DNA of 64,000 nt from Diphasiastrum complanatum (taxonomy: Eukaryota > Streptophyta > Lycopodiopsida > Lycopodiales > Lycopodiaceae): positions 31,680,915 to 31,744,914 of the forward strand of contig CM055100.1 in NCBI GenBank assembly GCA_029204225.1. Direction: 5' to 3'. Within the stretch, counting starts at the first letter, position 1, and every line of letters starts with the position of its first letter. Below, piece after piece: positions 21,919 to 34,399 of the stretch. The notes under the pieces were generated by a model, which did not search any database, was not told the DNA's origin, and saw only the letters and a program-made list of their open reading frames with translations. The position numbers and the translations under genes are program-made.

Positions 21919-21922
<4 letters not shown>

Positions 21923-22485
21923 TATAAAGCACTTTGTCATATGCTTTTTATATGTCATGTTATATAGAAATGAGTGCTTAAATTCTAAATGTTGGCAATG
22001 TGTAGGTGCATGTGTCATGCATCATTTGCTACTTCAATGAATACATATTAAATAAAGTTTGCAATAAGAATGGTCATCTACTAAACAAAAAAAAGCTAGG
22101 CATGAACATGTGAATGCATTATTCAAGTAATTGATATAACATTTGTTTTGTCCATTTTGCATTGCAAACTAGAAGTTTTTACAATTATACATGGATATGA
22201 CCAATAGGACCATTAAGAGATGAATGAAGTGCTATATAATAGTCTGTGAAAAAATAAAAATCTAAAAAAACCAAAAGCCTCTAAAATTTGTGGGTTGTAG
22301 TAAATAATTGTGTGAACTTCAATTTTGATTTCTTCTAGATGAGCAATGTAATTACTATTCCCAATTATACTAGTCTTGGACTTCATCCACATGCCAAGGT
22401 AAGTGAAGTGAAGTAAAGTAGAAACTAAGTTGACTACGCAACCAGAGCGTGGGAGCTGTTTGTGACACCCCTATAACCATATATC
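21919..22485. other. No feature seen
   Basis: AT-rich, no supported ORF or repeat. Confidence 0.35.
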
Positions 22486-22815
22486 TAGCTTTTTCTAGTT
22501 GTGAGCCACTTTGAGGCCTATGTGAAATATCATACAAACTATTACGTCATGTCCTATATGAGGGATTCAGAATAGTCCTTGACATGAATAGTTGGTACTC
22601 CAATGTACGAGATTATTAGTTATGCCACATCATTCTGGACTAGGCCAGTTATGTAATTAATAACCGGCCCAAATGCTCTAATTGGACCTATTGAGCTACT
22701 GCATGGTGATTGATAGCTTTTGGTGTAAGAATAGGAGGTCAAATGCTTTTCGATTGGTCTTGGAAATCCTAGAGAGAATATTCGTTAGCTTTTGGGGGCT
22801 ATATCTCTTGTAAGA
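22486..22815 (+). repeat. Chromovirus-type LTR fragment, copy 1
   Basis: Similar to 57836-58100 and more distantly to 63030-63200. Shared blocks include ATGAGGGATTC, TTGACATG, TAGTTATGCC, AATTGGAC and AAGAATAGGAGGTCAA. No coding sequence is attached. Confidence 0.5.
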
Positions 22816-23042
22816 ACATGCCCATCTCCTCATTCAGTTTTCTGTTTCCCAAGGCCCTAGATCCTCTGCTCTCTTGCATTCAGTCATCATGGCTCAAGGG
22901 TGAAGCGGCTACGGATTCGACTATCTATTTCTTGTTGGTTGTGTGGTTTGGCTCCACATGTATCCTTTTGGTTGCATGCAACAAGATCTTGATATATCTT
23001 CATTTGGCGATTGTGTTAGTAGTATCATAGCACGACTTTGCA
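22816..23042. other. No feature seen
   Basis: Short stretch next to the copia fragment. A 70-codon + strand ORF here has no recognisable motif. Confidence 0.3.
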
Positions 23043-23490
23043 TCAATTAGAAGGTGGAGTCAGATTTCTTGTTTTTTGTAGTATTTTGGTAAGGTTTGCT
23101 TGATTTTTACTGGTGGTGGAATTGAATTCCAAGTAAGTGGCTTTTTTAAAGTATTCATCATCTTGAAGCTCCTCCTCGACCTTTGCAAGATCTTTGACAA
23201 CATGAGAGTTAGATGAGCTCTCATTCACTTTGGCATACTGAGATTCATCAAGGAGAACATATCTACTTACTTTAACTTTCTTGAAGATAGGATCATAATT
23301 TCTATATCCCTTGCTACATTCACTATAACCAACAAAAATGCCTTTAAATGAAGTATCATCTTCTTTCTTCCTTACTTTTAAATGAATGTGGACATAACAA
23401 ATACATCCAAAAACTTTCAAATCTTTTAGATTTGGCTTTTTTCCATACAAATCTTCAAATGATGTGATTCCACCAATGGCACTATTTCAT
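23043..23490 (-). pseudogene. Copia integrase C-terminal fragment
   Basis: GGITSFEDLYGKKPNLKDLK, VFGCICYVH, FKGIFVGYSECSKGYRNYDP and VSRYVLLDES are the copia integrase C-terminal landmarks. The element is cut on both sides (integrase core missing above 23490, RT missing below 23043). Confidence 0.8.
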
Positions 23491-24690
23491 GCCAGTGATA
23501 TGGTCCAAATTGGCTAGATAGTGATTTTGGGTCGTCAAAATTTGACAATTTTGAGCTAAAAATGGACTATATGAACTAATATTGATCCGAATCAAGACTT
23601 TTCATGCTTGAATGTAGCCAAATTATAGTAGATCAGGTCTGAATGTGCTTTCATGTGGATTAGATCCACAACATCATCCCGAAAAAGTTGAGAAAAGGTT
23701 TTTTTTTTTTAAACAGAGTTTTTTAGTGCTTTTTTTCCACTATTTCAGGAGTTTTTCCTAAATCCATGTACAAAACTTTGCATGCATGTTCTCAAATGTG
23801 TAATGAAGCTTTGCAGGGTTTGTTACAAAGTTTGGTAGGAATCGATCACCATTATGGACCTCAAAAAGTCCCAATTTAGTGTATTTTTGATGATTTTTTT
23901 AGCATGAATAACTTTTGATAGTGGATTTGAAACCTTTGAACCTATATATAGGCTAAAAAAGAGGTAGTATTTTCTATTATTTGGACCCTCATGCACCCAA
24001 TTTGGTGGTGGGAGGCTTAGACACCGATCTCCAGAATTTTTTCTTGATGGCGCCCTCCATAGAAGCTAATTTTGGTAGATCTGACTGAATCTATGCTTGC
24101 TTGCTTGCTAGACCTATTTAAAGCTTTTAAGTATCTTTCGTGTAACCTTTGATTGAATGCATGTGGGACTGGAGTAATGCCCCCTATTAGTTTTTTGAGC
24201 ATTTACAACTCGCACATGTGAAGTCCAGGTGGTAGGGTCACATGGAAATCATCTTGCTAACCCACTCTTCTCTGTGTTGTGCTTTACAATGACCAATTTG
24301 GTGTCCTGTAACAAAGTTATGTCCGTCAGAAGTTTGGTAGTTTTTTGTTCAAAATTTGCAAACTTTTTGAAATGTTCTAATTGCATGTCAGTATATAAAG
24401 CAATAATGTGCATTCCCAATGTCAAAAATACTTTTTGAGTTAGTTTACATGTCCATAGCTTTGGTCCATATTGAACAGAGTTCAAAAATCCTAGATACGT
24501 TAATTTTTGAAAGACCCATCAAAGTTAGAAATTGCTCAAAATATGTCAATTATTTATCGAATGGAATTAGCTTAAAAAAGTGGAAGACCTTGTTCAGATG
24601 TAATCAGCCAGTAATAAGGTCCAGTATTTTCTCACTTTCAGTTGAAGATTTCAAATTTGTCAACTGATTGTATCTATTTTTCATTTTAAA
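23491..24690. other. Noncoding 1.2 kb
   Basis: AT-rich with T-runs. Short ORFs on both strands lack motifs. It may be LTR or leader sequence of an old element, but I found no partner copy. Confidence 0.3.
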
Positions 24691-24698
24691 AAATAATA

Positions 24699-25270
24699 AT
24701 GATCGAAGATAATGCAGGTTTGGAGAGAATAGTACCCATGGTAAAGCATCAATCTATTCGCACCCTACTAGCCATAGCTACTATAGAGGATATGGACATT
24801 CATCAGATGGATGTCCAGACGACATTCCTTCACAGATACATACAAGAAGACATTTACATTTATCAACTAGAAGGTTACGTCCTTCAAGGCCAAGAGCATT
24901 TGGTGTGCGAATTGCAAAAGGCACATTACGACAAGTTAAGCAAGTTCCTAGGGCCTAGTATGAACAAATTAATCACTTCTTGTTGCAGCATGATTTTATT
25001 ACATGCTCTGTAGACTCAAATGTGTATCTCAAGACTAAAGGCTCAAGCTATGTGATAATAACTTTATATGTCGATGATGATTCTTTAATCATCAGCAACT
25101 CAACTCAGTTACTGCACAAGACAAAGTCTCTACTGTATGACTGATTTAGGGCCAGTTCATTACCTACTTGGTATGGAGATCACTAGACATCGCGCAAGCA
25201 GAAGCAACAATGTACTTCACAGATATCGCATGGAGGACTGTAAGCCGATAGACACATCAATGGATCCAGA
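24699..25270 (+). pseudogene. Copia reverse transcriptase fragment
   Basis: MVKHQSIRTLLAIATIEDMD, IHQMDVQTTFLHRYIQEDIY, QKAHYDKLSKF and a shifted ITLYVDDDSLIISNS (catalytic YVDD near 25069). HYLLGMEITRHR and the block CKPIDTSMDP follow. Stops and shifts separate these pieces. An integrase fragment follows directly, which is the wrong order for one element. Confidence 0.75.
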
Positions 25271-25282
25271 TTAGTTGATGGA

Positions 25283-26239
25283 TTGTATTTCCCTCTTTCA
25301 TTAGATAGGAAATCATTTTTTTGTGAATCCTACATCTATGGCAAACACTCTAGAAGCAGATTTTCCAGATCACATTCCATCAAAATAAAACATGTATTAG
25401 ATCTTGTACATAGTGACCTATGTGGTCCAATGCCAACTCCATCCTTAGGAGATGCAATTTATTTCATCGCCTTCATAGATGATTACTCTAGATGGTCCAC
25501 AGTCATGTTCATTAAGCACAAATCAGAAGCCTTTGAATGCTTCAAAAAGTTCAAGGCCATGGCTGAGACCCAAACATCTACAAAGGTGAAAGCACTCCGA
25601 ACAAATGGTGTGGCGGCGAATACATTCATTCTGTCTAACGACACTTCCTTAATGTACGCTACTAAGAGTGATCTGTCAAAAGAATTTGACATGACTGATC
25701 TAGGCACTGTACATTTGTTACTAGGAATACACATCACTAGAGATAGATTACATAAGAAGATTTATCTCAGTCAGCATAAATATCTAAAAAATATTCTAGA
25801 GAAGTTTCATATGTCTGATTGCAAACTGATTGATACACCAATGGATCCAAATATAGTATTGACTAAACCTTCTTGTGCTGATTCTAAAAGTGAAGTAGCC
25901 GACTTAGCGAAGTACCCTTATTATTCACTTATAGGATCATTAATGTATGCCATGCTCTATACGAGACTAGATTTAGCATACACAATCAGCACATTAAGTC
26001 AATACATGTCTAATCCTAGGATCTCTCATTGGAAAGCATTAAAGAAAGTGATGAAATACATTCAAAAAAATTTGGATCAGATTTTATGCTACGATGGAGA
26101 TGCTATCGATCCACTCATCCTTCAAGGCTACTCCAACTCAGATTGGGGAGGAAATGCCTCAACCAGAAAATCCACTTCTAGGTTTTGTTTCTTTCTAGCA
26201 GGGGGACCTATCTCCAGGAATCAAGAAGGCAAAAATTAG
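25283..26239 (+). pseudogene. Copia integrase-RT/RNase H fusion ORF (318 aa)
   Basis: Residues about 1-105 are integrase (VHSDLCGPMPTPSLGDAIYF, FIDDYSRWSTVMF, KVKALRT). At KALRTN the ORF jumps in frame to the RT C-terminus (LSKEFDMTDLGTVHLLLGI). RNase H follows (YYSLIGSLMYAMLYTRLDLA, YSNSDWGGNASTRKSTS). The second and third integrase catalytic residues and all of the RT palm are deleted. The ORF is longer than its neighbours' debris only because the deletion kept the frame. Confidence 0.8.
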
Positions 26240-26600
26240 TTGTGCTTTCTTCAACGTAGGCAGAGTACATTGCAACATGTCAAGCCTCAAAAGAAGCTAT
26301 ATGGATCAAACTATTATTTGATGATTTACATCACACTCAGTTCAATGTTACCACCATTCTGTGTGACAATTTGAGCTGTATTTCATTGTCTCCGAATTCC
26401 AGATTTCATGGCAAGTCTAAGCACATAGAAACCCAATATCATTTTATTAGGAAAAAGGTTTTCTCAGGACAAGTGATTCTTCAACATTGCTCCACAACAG
26501 ATATGGTTGCAGACATCTTCACCAAAAATCTTCCCAGGATCAAGCATCAAAAGTTCTTTAACCTGCTAAACCTGATGAAGGCACCAAGGCACCAACCGTG
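26240..26600 (+). pseudogene. Copia RNase H C-terminal tail
   Basis: Continues the previous ORF after a frameshift: AEYIATCQASKEAIWIKLL, then SKHIETQYHFIRKKV, DMVADIFTKNLPRIKHQKF, the normal end of copia pol. Confidence 0.8.
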
Positions 26601-26609
26601 ACCTTAATA

Positions 26610-27786
26610 AGAGGGACTTTTGGAAATTAAGCTCCCAGTTTCCTCCTTGGTGAAGCAATGTATTCAAGACTCTTCCGACATATATTTGAAAATTGGTCTA
26701 GGATCAGATGCAACCTATCTTGGTTTATTATCTACTCATCTGATACTTGCAGGAATTATAAATCTCTATTTTGCTACCTGCATTTTTGGTCGTGTTTTTG
26801 AACACAGATGCAGACCTGCAAAACTACTCTATTTTTGGGTGCAGACTTTCACCTGATAAAATACACGGGATTATGCTCACAGACCAAAGTCTGGATCAAA
26901 GGGTAACCAATCTTGATATATTTCAACATTCGAATGTCAAGAATCTGACGTACATTGAAGGCCTGGAATCACTTCAATATGATACGAATCTTTTTCCAGT
27001 TCAAATGCTATCTATATGCAGTCAGCTACAAACTCACTACGGTTTTTACGTGCTAACGCAACGAACCGCCAAGGCATCGCAGGAGTCACAGTCATCATGC
27101 GAATTCTTCTCACCGAAGGAAATCACAAAGATGGCAATTGCGGTCCACATACAATTGCGATAAGCACCATCATCTCACGCTCGCAAACCGGAGTTCAAAA
27201 CCTAAGTGATGTACACATGTATAGACGTCGTTGTACACTATTTCACGACCTAGTACACACTTAGAGATAAACTGGTCTTGTAAATATGGATTAGTTAAAA
27301 AAATGTATCTTGTAAACAAACGAAAACTTCATGTATAAATACATCTCCAGCTCTCATTAGCTGAGAGTGCACAAGAGCGGAAGATTTAGCAGTTATGTTA
27401 CATCTCTATTTTAGACCCTATATTTGTAACATTTTTTCATCTGTGTTTTACGAAGGCGTTTGTATGTTGTGATCTAATTGCATTACTCTACTTTGCTTGT
27501 CTCGCTCGTTCACTCACTCTGACAGATCACGGACGTCTCTGACTCCTCTGTATTTGATCAGACTATGGGCGTCTCTGACGCCTGAGGAACAAGCGTAATC
27601 TCTGCACCATAGTTCTTCGTTCCGTAATTGAACATTCCAACTCTAATCACGGCTAGTAACTCATACACTCTTCAATGGATGTGATCACCAAGATACCTGA
27701 TCGCGAAATTGTTTTTTTAAACCGGTCCTATATCGTGACGGGAGCTGTTCCGCACTATTTCTCTTTTCTCCCGTTCGGTTTGAACA
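26610..27786 (+). repeat. Copia LTR, about 1.2 kb
   Basis: Lies between the RNase H end and a primer-like site. Ends GGTTTGAACA two bases before TGGTAACATAGTGGGC. The end portion shares GTCTCTGACGCCTGAG-type sequence with the LTR end at 49.95-50.03 kb. The start is approximate. Confidence 0.55.
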
Positions 27787-27788
27787 AG

Positions 27789-27804
27789 TGGTAACATAGT
27801 GGGC
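27789..27804 (+). other. Degenerate copia primer-binding site
   Basis: TGGTAACATAGTGGGC resembles TGGTATCAGAGCCC with four differences and lies two bases after an LTR end. Confidence 0.45.
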
Positions 27805-28300
27805 TTCTAGTTCCACCTCCTTCATTCGTTCCATCTTTACCTACCGATTCACCACCAGTAATCGCTCTAGACTTGGAGGAGGATAGTGATACTTTGTCTG
27901 CATATTGCTTCTAGCTTGTCTCTCCCTTTTTAACCTTTTCTTTCTTGTCACATTTTCCATTTTGAAAAATCGACATAACTAGGCTTTGTAGGTAGGTAGA
28001 ATGGAGAGAACTAGTGCTCAACAAAATCAGACTGACAAACTCGCATGATAGAACTTTTGGTGATTTCTTACATGGGCATGCCCTTCTATGAGTAAGTCCT
28101 CAAAAAATTGAGAAACTTTAGAAAATGTAGAAGGATAACTCAAAACAGAAATGCGGCTCCATGCTAGAGGGTAGTAGATGGGCTCTAGATTTAGCGGGCA
28201 TAAGCTCGGCTTCTTAAGCGCTGGGAATCTTCTCGGCCATTTTGGAGGGGAGAGGGGACGGGGCGCGCTGGATTTGGAGGTGGGCTTCGTAATGGCGGAC
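27805..28300. other. Intergenic, cyclin D upstream region
   Basis: Probably a copia leader remnant for the first 150 bases. The GC content then rises sharply from about 28190 (runs such as GGAGGGGAGAGGGGACGGGG), marking the start of the host-gene promoter region. Confidence 0.4.
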
Positions 28301-28353
28301 GTCGAAGTTGAGCTTTAGTTTGCTTGAATTTGTCTCCTATATTTTGCGCTCTC

Positions 28354-28384
<31 letters not shown>

Positions 28385-28976
28385 CTCTTCTCGCGCTCTT
28401 CTCTCTCTCTCTGCTTTGCTTTTAGGATTGAGCAGCCAGAGCTCGAACCTCGCTCGTCTCTCTCAGCCTTCCTCGCACGCACGAAAGCAAGGGTAAGCGT
28501 GCCCGGGCTCCCGCTCTTTATCGCCATCGCTCGTACTGATTCAGCTCTCTCGCTCGATCCTTGCTGCAGATCCTCCTCATTCATTGAATATTTCGGTTTG
28601 CCTTGTTCTTTCGCTTTAGCTCTGCTGTGTGTGTGTCAACTTCGAGCTCAGAAAGAGGTCTTGAGAAGGCAGGCGAAGCATGCGATTGATTCCCAGTAAC
28701 CAGCTGTGGACTAGCTGATATAGAAGGATTCTAAGCTCTATTCGCATTGCAACCAACTCAAAACACTTTGTGTTAAGAACACTGATATAAGCTCTTGCTT
28801 GAAGACCAACGGTGGCTATTCTCGATCAACGCAAGGACTGTGCATTATCCGTTGGAGGGAGGGCAGTGTCTTGGCCATTGGTGGATATGTCAGCTGGTTT
28901 CTAAATTTTGTTTCACGTCGTTTGGAACAAGTGTTGAAGATTATATAGAGGAACCTTGTGGCTGCTGTGGTGAAAC
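28301..28976 (+). promoter_or_regulatory. Cyclin D promoter-proximal region and 5' leader
   Basis: A pyrimidine stretch at 28349-28411 (CT repeats, TTTC repeats), common near plant transcription starts, lies in a locally GC-rich island. A candidate 5'-UTR splice donor (AAGGGTAAGC) is at 28488-28497. Several short upstream ORFs are present and could reduce translation. The exact transcription start cannot be read from the sequence. Confidence 0.45.
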
Positions 28977-30601
28977 ATGGATAATATGGACGGGCTGCTA
29001 TGTGCAGAAGAAATGGTTGAAAGCCCCTGGATCGGGGAAACTGCCGAGTTTATCCATTGTAACCTTGCTGCAGACCATTCAGAGGATGATTGCGGATTCT
29101 TTACTGAGTTTCCTGTGCAGGACGATGCTGCAATAGCTTGTCTTTTAGAGAAAGAGCTTAGCCATATACCTGGGAAAGGCTATGTGGCTGCCTTACATTC
29201 GGCGGATGTTTGTTCTGCTAGATCGAATGCTGTGCAGTGGATGCTCAAGGTATTACAAAGATAGGTTCCATATACTTGTATTCAATTATATGGCGAAGTT
29301 TGTTTCCAATATCTTGCATCGCTGAGTCTTTGTTTTGCATTGCTAGGTGCACAGGCTTCACAGGTTTGGTCCTCTGACTATCACGCTAGCAGTAAACTAT
29401 CTGGACCGCTATTTATCGAAGCATGTCCTTTCACGGGTAGTCAAACCCTCCAAACTACCTTTTCAAGAAAAGTGCCAGTATTTTGTTCTCCTAGGATTAT
29501 AGATGTTTCAATGCTCCTTAGTGCTTTTCACAAAAATAGATTTGCTAATACTTTATCTGTGGTGAACAGTCTTGGAAAGCTTGGATGATTCAGCTTTTAT
29601 CTGTTGCCTGCGTATCATTAGCTGCTAAAATGGAAGAATTGGAAGTACCATTGCTCCAAGACTTACAGGTGTGCTTTCTCTTCATTCCTTGCTTACATAA
29701 TAAACATTACTATTTTTCTTTGGTTTTTCTTGAAACTTGAACAGCAATGCGTTAGTGCTTTCGCAGATTGAAGGCGTGGAGAACATATTTGACGCCAGAA
29801 CCATTCAACGCATGGAATTGGCTGTGCTCAGCTCACTGGGGTGGCGCATGAGCTCCGTTACAGCATTTGCGTACGTCGATTTCCTGTTTCACAAGCTCGC
29901 CTTAAACAGAGACATGCAGAAATCATTATTGACACGGGTCACAGAGCTCGTTCTGGGAACTCTACCAGGTACGATCACAACGCATTCATCATTCTTCAGT
30001 ACGTGGATCGCAACGATATGCTTCCAAGCCAATGAGTGTTGATGCTATTCTCTGTTGTTGACATGATGCTTTGCCTTTTACTGCATTTTTGCAGAACCAG
30101 ATTTTCTTGATTTTCGCCCGTCTATTCTTGCGGTCGCGGCCACGGGGTGTGCGCTTGAAGAAAGTATTCCTCTACAGGCTGAAATGCACAAATTCAATCT
30201 GTCCAACCTGTTTCCTGTAGAGAAGGTAAGCTAGTGCAGCTACTAATCTCTTTATCGATGATATCATTCATTTAAGATTTGCCGCTACATGCAGTAGTCT
30301 TATCGCACTTGATTATCTGGCAAAACAGGATAAACTGGAGAAATGCTACATGCGAATGGAAGAACTGGTGGTGGATCCTCTTTGTCCGATAACGTCAGTG
30401 AGTAACGTTGCTGGAAGAAAATCTCCGGCTAGTCCCGTCAACGTGGCCGAATTTTCTCCTACTGTTGAAAACCTTGGAGAGCTGGAAAGAAAAACCTTGG
30501 ACTGGCCTTGCCTAGGTCAATCCTACACTGGACAGACTGTTCTTGTAAGATCTTCATTCGCCACATCAAGAAAGAGGAAAATAAGCGAGATTTTCAAGTA
30601 G
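28977..30601 (+). CDS. CYCD: D-type cyclin (CYCD), six exons, 355 aa
   Basis: Exons 28977-29249, 29347-29436, 29570-29668, 29767-29968, 30095-30225 and 30329-30601. All introns are GT-AG and the joined length is 1068 bases including stop. Residues 7-11 are LLCAE, the LxCxE motif by which D cyclins bind the retinoblastoma-related protein. The cyclin box runs from about residue 80 to 185: AVQWMLK, VHRLHRFGPLTITLAVNYLD, WMIQLLSVACVSLAAKMEE (Lys141 for kinase contact), MELAVLSSLGWRM. A second fold follows (VTAFAYVDFLFHKL ... FRPSILAVAATGCALE). The C-terminus has SP sites (KSPASP, EFSP). D cyclins partner A-type CDKs at G1/S. Length is typical (300-390 aa). The start is the first ATG giving the N-terminal LxCxE. 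I cannot place the CYCD subgroup. Confidence 0.93.
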
Positions 30602-33600
30602 GCACGGATCCGCGATGTAGGAGCTGCATACTGGAACATCCGCCCACTTGAAACTGATTCTGAAGACTGTTCTAATGTCAATTCTTTATTGTTATTCTGC
30701 AGCGTCATAGGTTATGTTTTGATGCTTCTTGCACTTGTCTAGTAGTGGGAACCACTTTCTGCAAGATCTGTGCGCTAGCTAAGCAAATTAGATCCCATAA
30801 TACTGAGCACTCCTGCTCAAGTCTTTCTGTACAATGTGCATTAAAAAGTATTGCCAATACGAACTCTGTAAGACAACGAAGTGATCAGGATGCTCTTAAA
30901 CTCTGCAAGGACCCTTGTGGCAATGTCTCATTTGAAAGCCTGATGATCCTTTCTTATTGAACGATGAAGGTCTGTGTAGCGATTGTCATGCACCTGATCT
31001 TTCTGGTCTTGCATGTACCTGCCTTATAAGTGTTGGCTGGATCTGGAAGTTTAGGCTTGTCTGCGGCATGTTCCTGATTGGAAAAAGTGGTAAGCGTCAC
31101 CACTCTGCGATGTGGTCATTGTAATCGAGTCAGGAATGCTTCTTTACGTGAAGCCTGATAATGATTGGCTGTCGTAATATGAGAAAATGGCCTTTTCGCT
31201 GTTCTATTGATGGTTTATATCTCGATTTGTACACATGCTGGAAGCTTCACAGAGTGCTCTTCATGGCAAGCAGGTTCTTTAATGGTCGTAGTGGTATTTT
31301 TCTAAAAAGCAATTTGTCTATGATATTGATCCAAAGTGGTTTGACGATCGGCTTTAAAATTTCATCGTTTACAGCGAGCGGACTTATTTGCATTACTGCA
31401 AATTTGTCTCTCATAATAGAGCGATTCCTCCTCGTTGCCATTCTTATTTTTTCGTCACCTTGCTGAGCTGACGTATGTTTTGTGGTGATTCAATACGCAA
31501 CAGTTCTGTATTACCGTGATATGCATAAATTCAAGCATTCTGCCTATGGAACGGAAAGGATGTCTGATTCAATCTAGAAAGTCAGCTCATCAGTACTGTA
31601 CTGGCATGCGAAATCAGTAGATAATCATTAGATCTGGGTGGAGGTTTTACACATTAGCAGGCGAGAGCGCTTTGCTCCTGAAAACAGACCCTAATTATTC
31701 CTGTTTCTGATTGACAGTTTCCAATCAAGTTAAGAGTGCCTACAGCAATTCATCTTGAAATGGCTTCCTCCAGCTTAAGGATGATGTCTCCTGGAATACG
31801 TTTCATCCATCCTAAGATAAAAAGATCAATTGCTGCAGGCTGTAGCAAGCCGGTAGCATAGAAATATATTCTAGTAACGGACCTCCTATGAAATTTATCA
31901 CCATGCATGGCTGTGTTTTATATGCCAGCTTCAGCATTTTATAACAAACCTGAATTTGTGCCTTAAATTGTCATGGTCGTTCCATATTTGCAAATCACTT
32001 AAATCAGTTGAAATACTTACACTCGATGAGGTTTTGCTGGCAGAGTTAGTTTTAACAAAACACCCGACTCCAAAACAATGTGTTTGCAGATGGCGCAAAG
32101 CAATATTATGGCTCCAGATGCCCACGGTAGGGATCACAACAGTATTTGCGAGCAAGCCAGTTACAAGTAGCACTTACTTATCGTTCACAAGTCCTATTAA
32201 ACGCTTGCAAAATTAAGTTTGCAACAGCGGCTTCCTTTCCTATATATTTAACCTGCTTTAACGTCCTCAACCGTCTGCAGTTCAGCTAGAGTTGGAATCT
32301 GGAATTATTCCTCGATCGAGTAGCGGCGTGCGATGATCCTTCAAGACTATGGCTAGGTTCTCGACCCTCTAACCAGTCTTTTCACATGTTCGTTAACTTC
32401 ATTGGTAAAATGTTGCAATAAAAATAAATTAGTTATCGAGACTAGTAACTGCAGCATTACGAGCCCACATGTGCTTTAATAACTTTCAAGTGAAACATCG
32501 TGCATTTCGTTTGGCTCACATTAGATAAGGATTCCCATGTATAAAATGCTAAACTAACATACTCAAAATGAGACATTTATATGCTATGCATTGAATGTAT
32601 TATGGAAGGTGCCGGACAGTCGACATTTTGCCCGGTAAGGATTTTCAGAATTTTTTAGGCGAGTCCTGAGGGGCCAAGCTTGAAACTTTTTGGAAAGTCG
32701 AACTCGGCAGTATGTCGTGTGCTCGACAGATTTCATTGGATAATGGATATTTTGATTTTTTTCACATGTACATTATGAAGTGTAATAAGCAATTCTACTT
32801 TGTCGACCAGTGTGGAATTGCTGAGTGGCAATCGTACATTTGACGCCTAACACGTAGGTTGGAAAGAGCAACATAATGATTTTGAAAAAAAGAGATGCAT
32901 ATTTTACTTTTTAAGATGTTGGAAACCCAGGCAAAATAGTCACAAAGTACCCATTAAGTTCACGTAAATATTGAACTAATGCATCTACACCAACGCTTGC
33001 AATAAACATTTTGTCCCTACACCTTGAACACAACTTATTAATAAGCGTAAGTTATGGACATTTTAGAGACTCGTGGGCAAAAAGGCTATTGTCTCTATGA
33101 TGTCAACACTTAGATTTTTGAGGCAAAACTTTTTTTTTGTTTGAAGTAGTCAATATCCATTTTTTAGCTTTATCTCCATAGAACTTAGCTATTGTGATGG
33201 TACCTAGGGTGGTGACATGATTATGTTGATGCTAGTATATCATACTATTTAGATTGGTAAATTAATAGTAGTACCTAGCAATTCATTAGGAATTAACGTA
33301 AAGTTATGTTAGCATTAGGTAGTGTTTATTTGTTGGCGATAAAATGTTTATTAGACTATAGATTATCACATGAATTTCTAGGTGGATAGAGAGTATCTCA
33401 TTGGCATGGCGAATGGTGGTTCATATATTTTGGCAATTTTAGTTCACAGTGCAAGGTTTACTTTTTCTTCTTTTGATTTGCAATGTGCTCATTTGTGTAG
33501 CTATTTGAATCTAAACTTGTGAGTAATGAATGTTGCTGAGCTGAATACCTATATTAGCAAATTCACTATTTTAGGACAAAAAGATGAGTAGACAAGGCGT
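30602..33600. other. Cyclin D downstream and intergenic region
   Basis: The first part is presumably the 3' UTR. Nothing else is convincing: the short ORFs (for example 31161-31466, 31956-32216) lack motifs and splice context. GC content falls after about 32400. A segment at 32600-32730 with CGACA/GTCGA repeats is unassigned. Confidence 0.4.
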
Positions 33601-33747
33601 TCATTAGAAATATTGAATCATCTTTTTACTTGGCATTGATGTGGGGGTGGATTTCATCAAAGAATTTGTTGTCAAGATCACTAGATTACACATGTCGGTT
33701 GCATCCACTTTTAATGGATTTATATTTACAATAATAATTCTACGGTT

Positions 33748-33803
33748 ACACACACACACACCCACTTCCACGCATATAACCATATACATATATAGCTTTA
33801 TAT

Positions 33804-33877
<74 letters not shown>

Positions 33878-33896
33878 TCACTCACTCACTCACTCA
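33748..33896. repeat. (CA)n and (CACT)n microsatellites
   Basis: Short CA run at 33748-33762, a long CA run at 33806-33872, then CACT tetranucleotides to 33896. Confidence 0.97.
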
Positions 33897-34263
33897 TGTT
33901 AAAATCAAGTAATACTAAGCCACTATTATGGATAAGTAAGAAAAAAGAAGCCTTGTTTCGGTTGTAAGTGTCATTATGGGAGGACAACACTAAATCTAAA
34001 CCCAATCCAACACATGATAAAATTTGTATCTAGACAATTGTTAGGGGTATTTATGGATGGAGATGGTCGAGGAAAGGCCACTTCTAATCTTGATGGCTCA
34101 CTTGACCGCCCCGTGCTCCTTTTGCCAATGGAAATTTTTTAGGCCTCTAGGAGTACCGTCGGAGGAGGGTGAAATCTATATTTATAACGATGTTCAATAT
34201 GTTGGTACAACTCCCATTGTCATTGATTACCGTCCTACTGGGTGTGGAGGTGGTTCAGAACTA

Positions 34264-34290
<27 letters not shown>
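34264..34290. repeat. (GT)n microsatellite
   Basis: 27 bases of GT dinucleotide. Confidence 0.95.
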
Positions 34291-34295
<5 letters not shown>

Positions 34296-34399
34296 GCACA
34301 AGGTCTCATCATTAGTATATTCTCATCCTTTCTAGAGCATGATGACTTGACTTATTTAGACAACATTTTAAAATCCTAGATGTAGACTTGGACTCATAA

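Noticed and set aside
21714-22018. Minus-strand ORFs of repeated Arg-Glu
   Set aside because: They are translations of the CT microsatellite.
31161-32216. Small host genes downstream of cyclin D
   Set aside because: Short ORFs on both strands with no motif, no consistent splice sites and no family resemblance.
33604-33967. ORFs of repeated Cys-Val or Thr-His
   Set aside because: Translations of the CA microsatellite.
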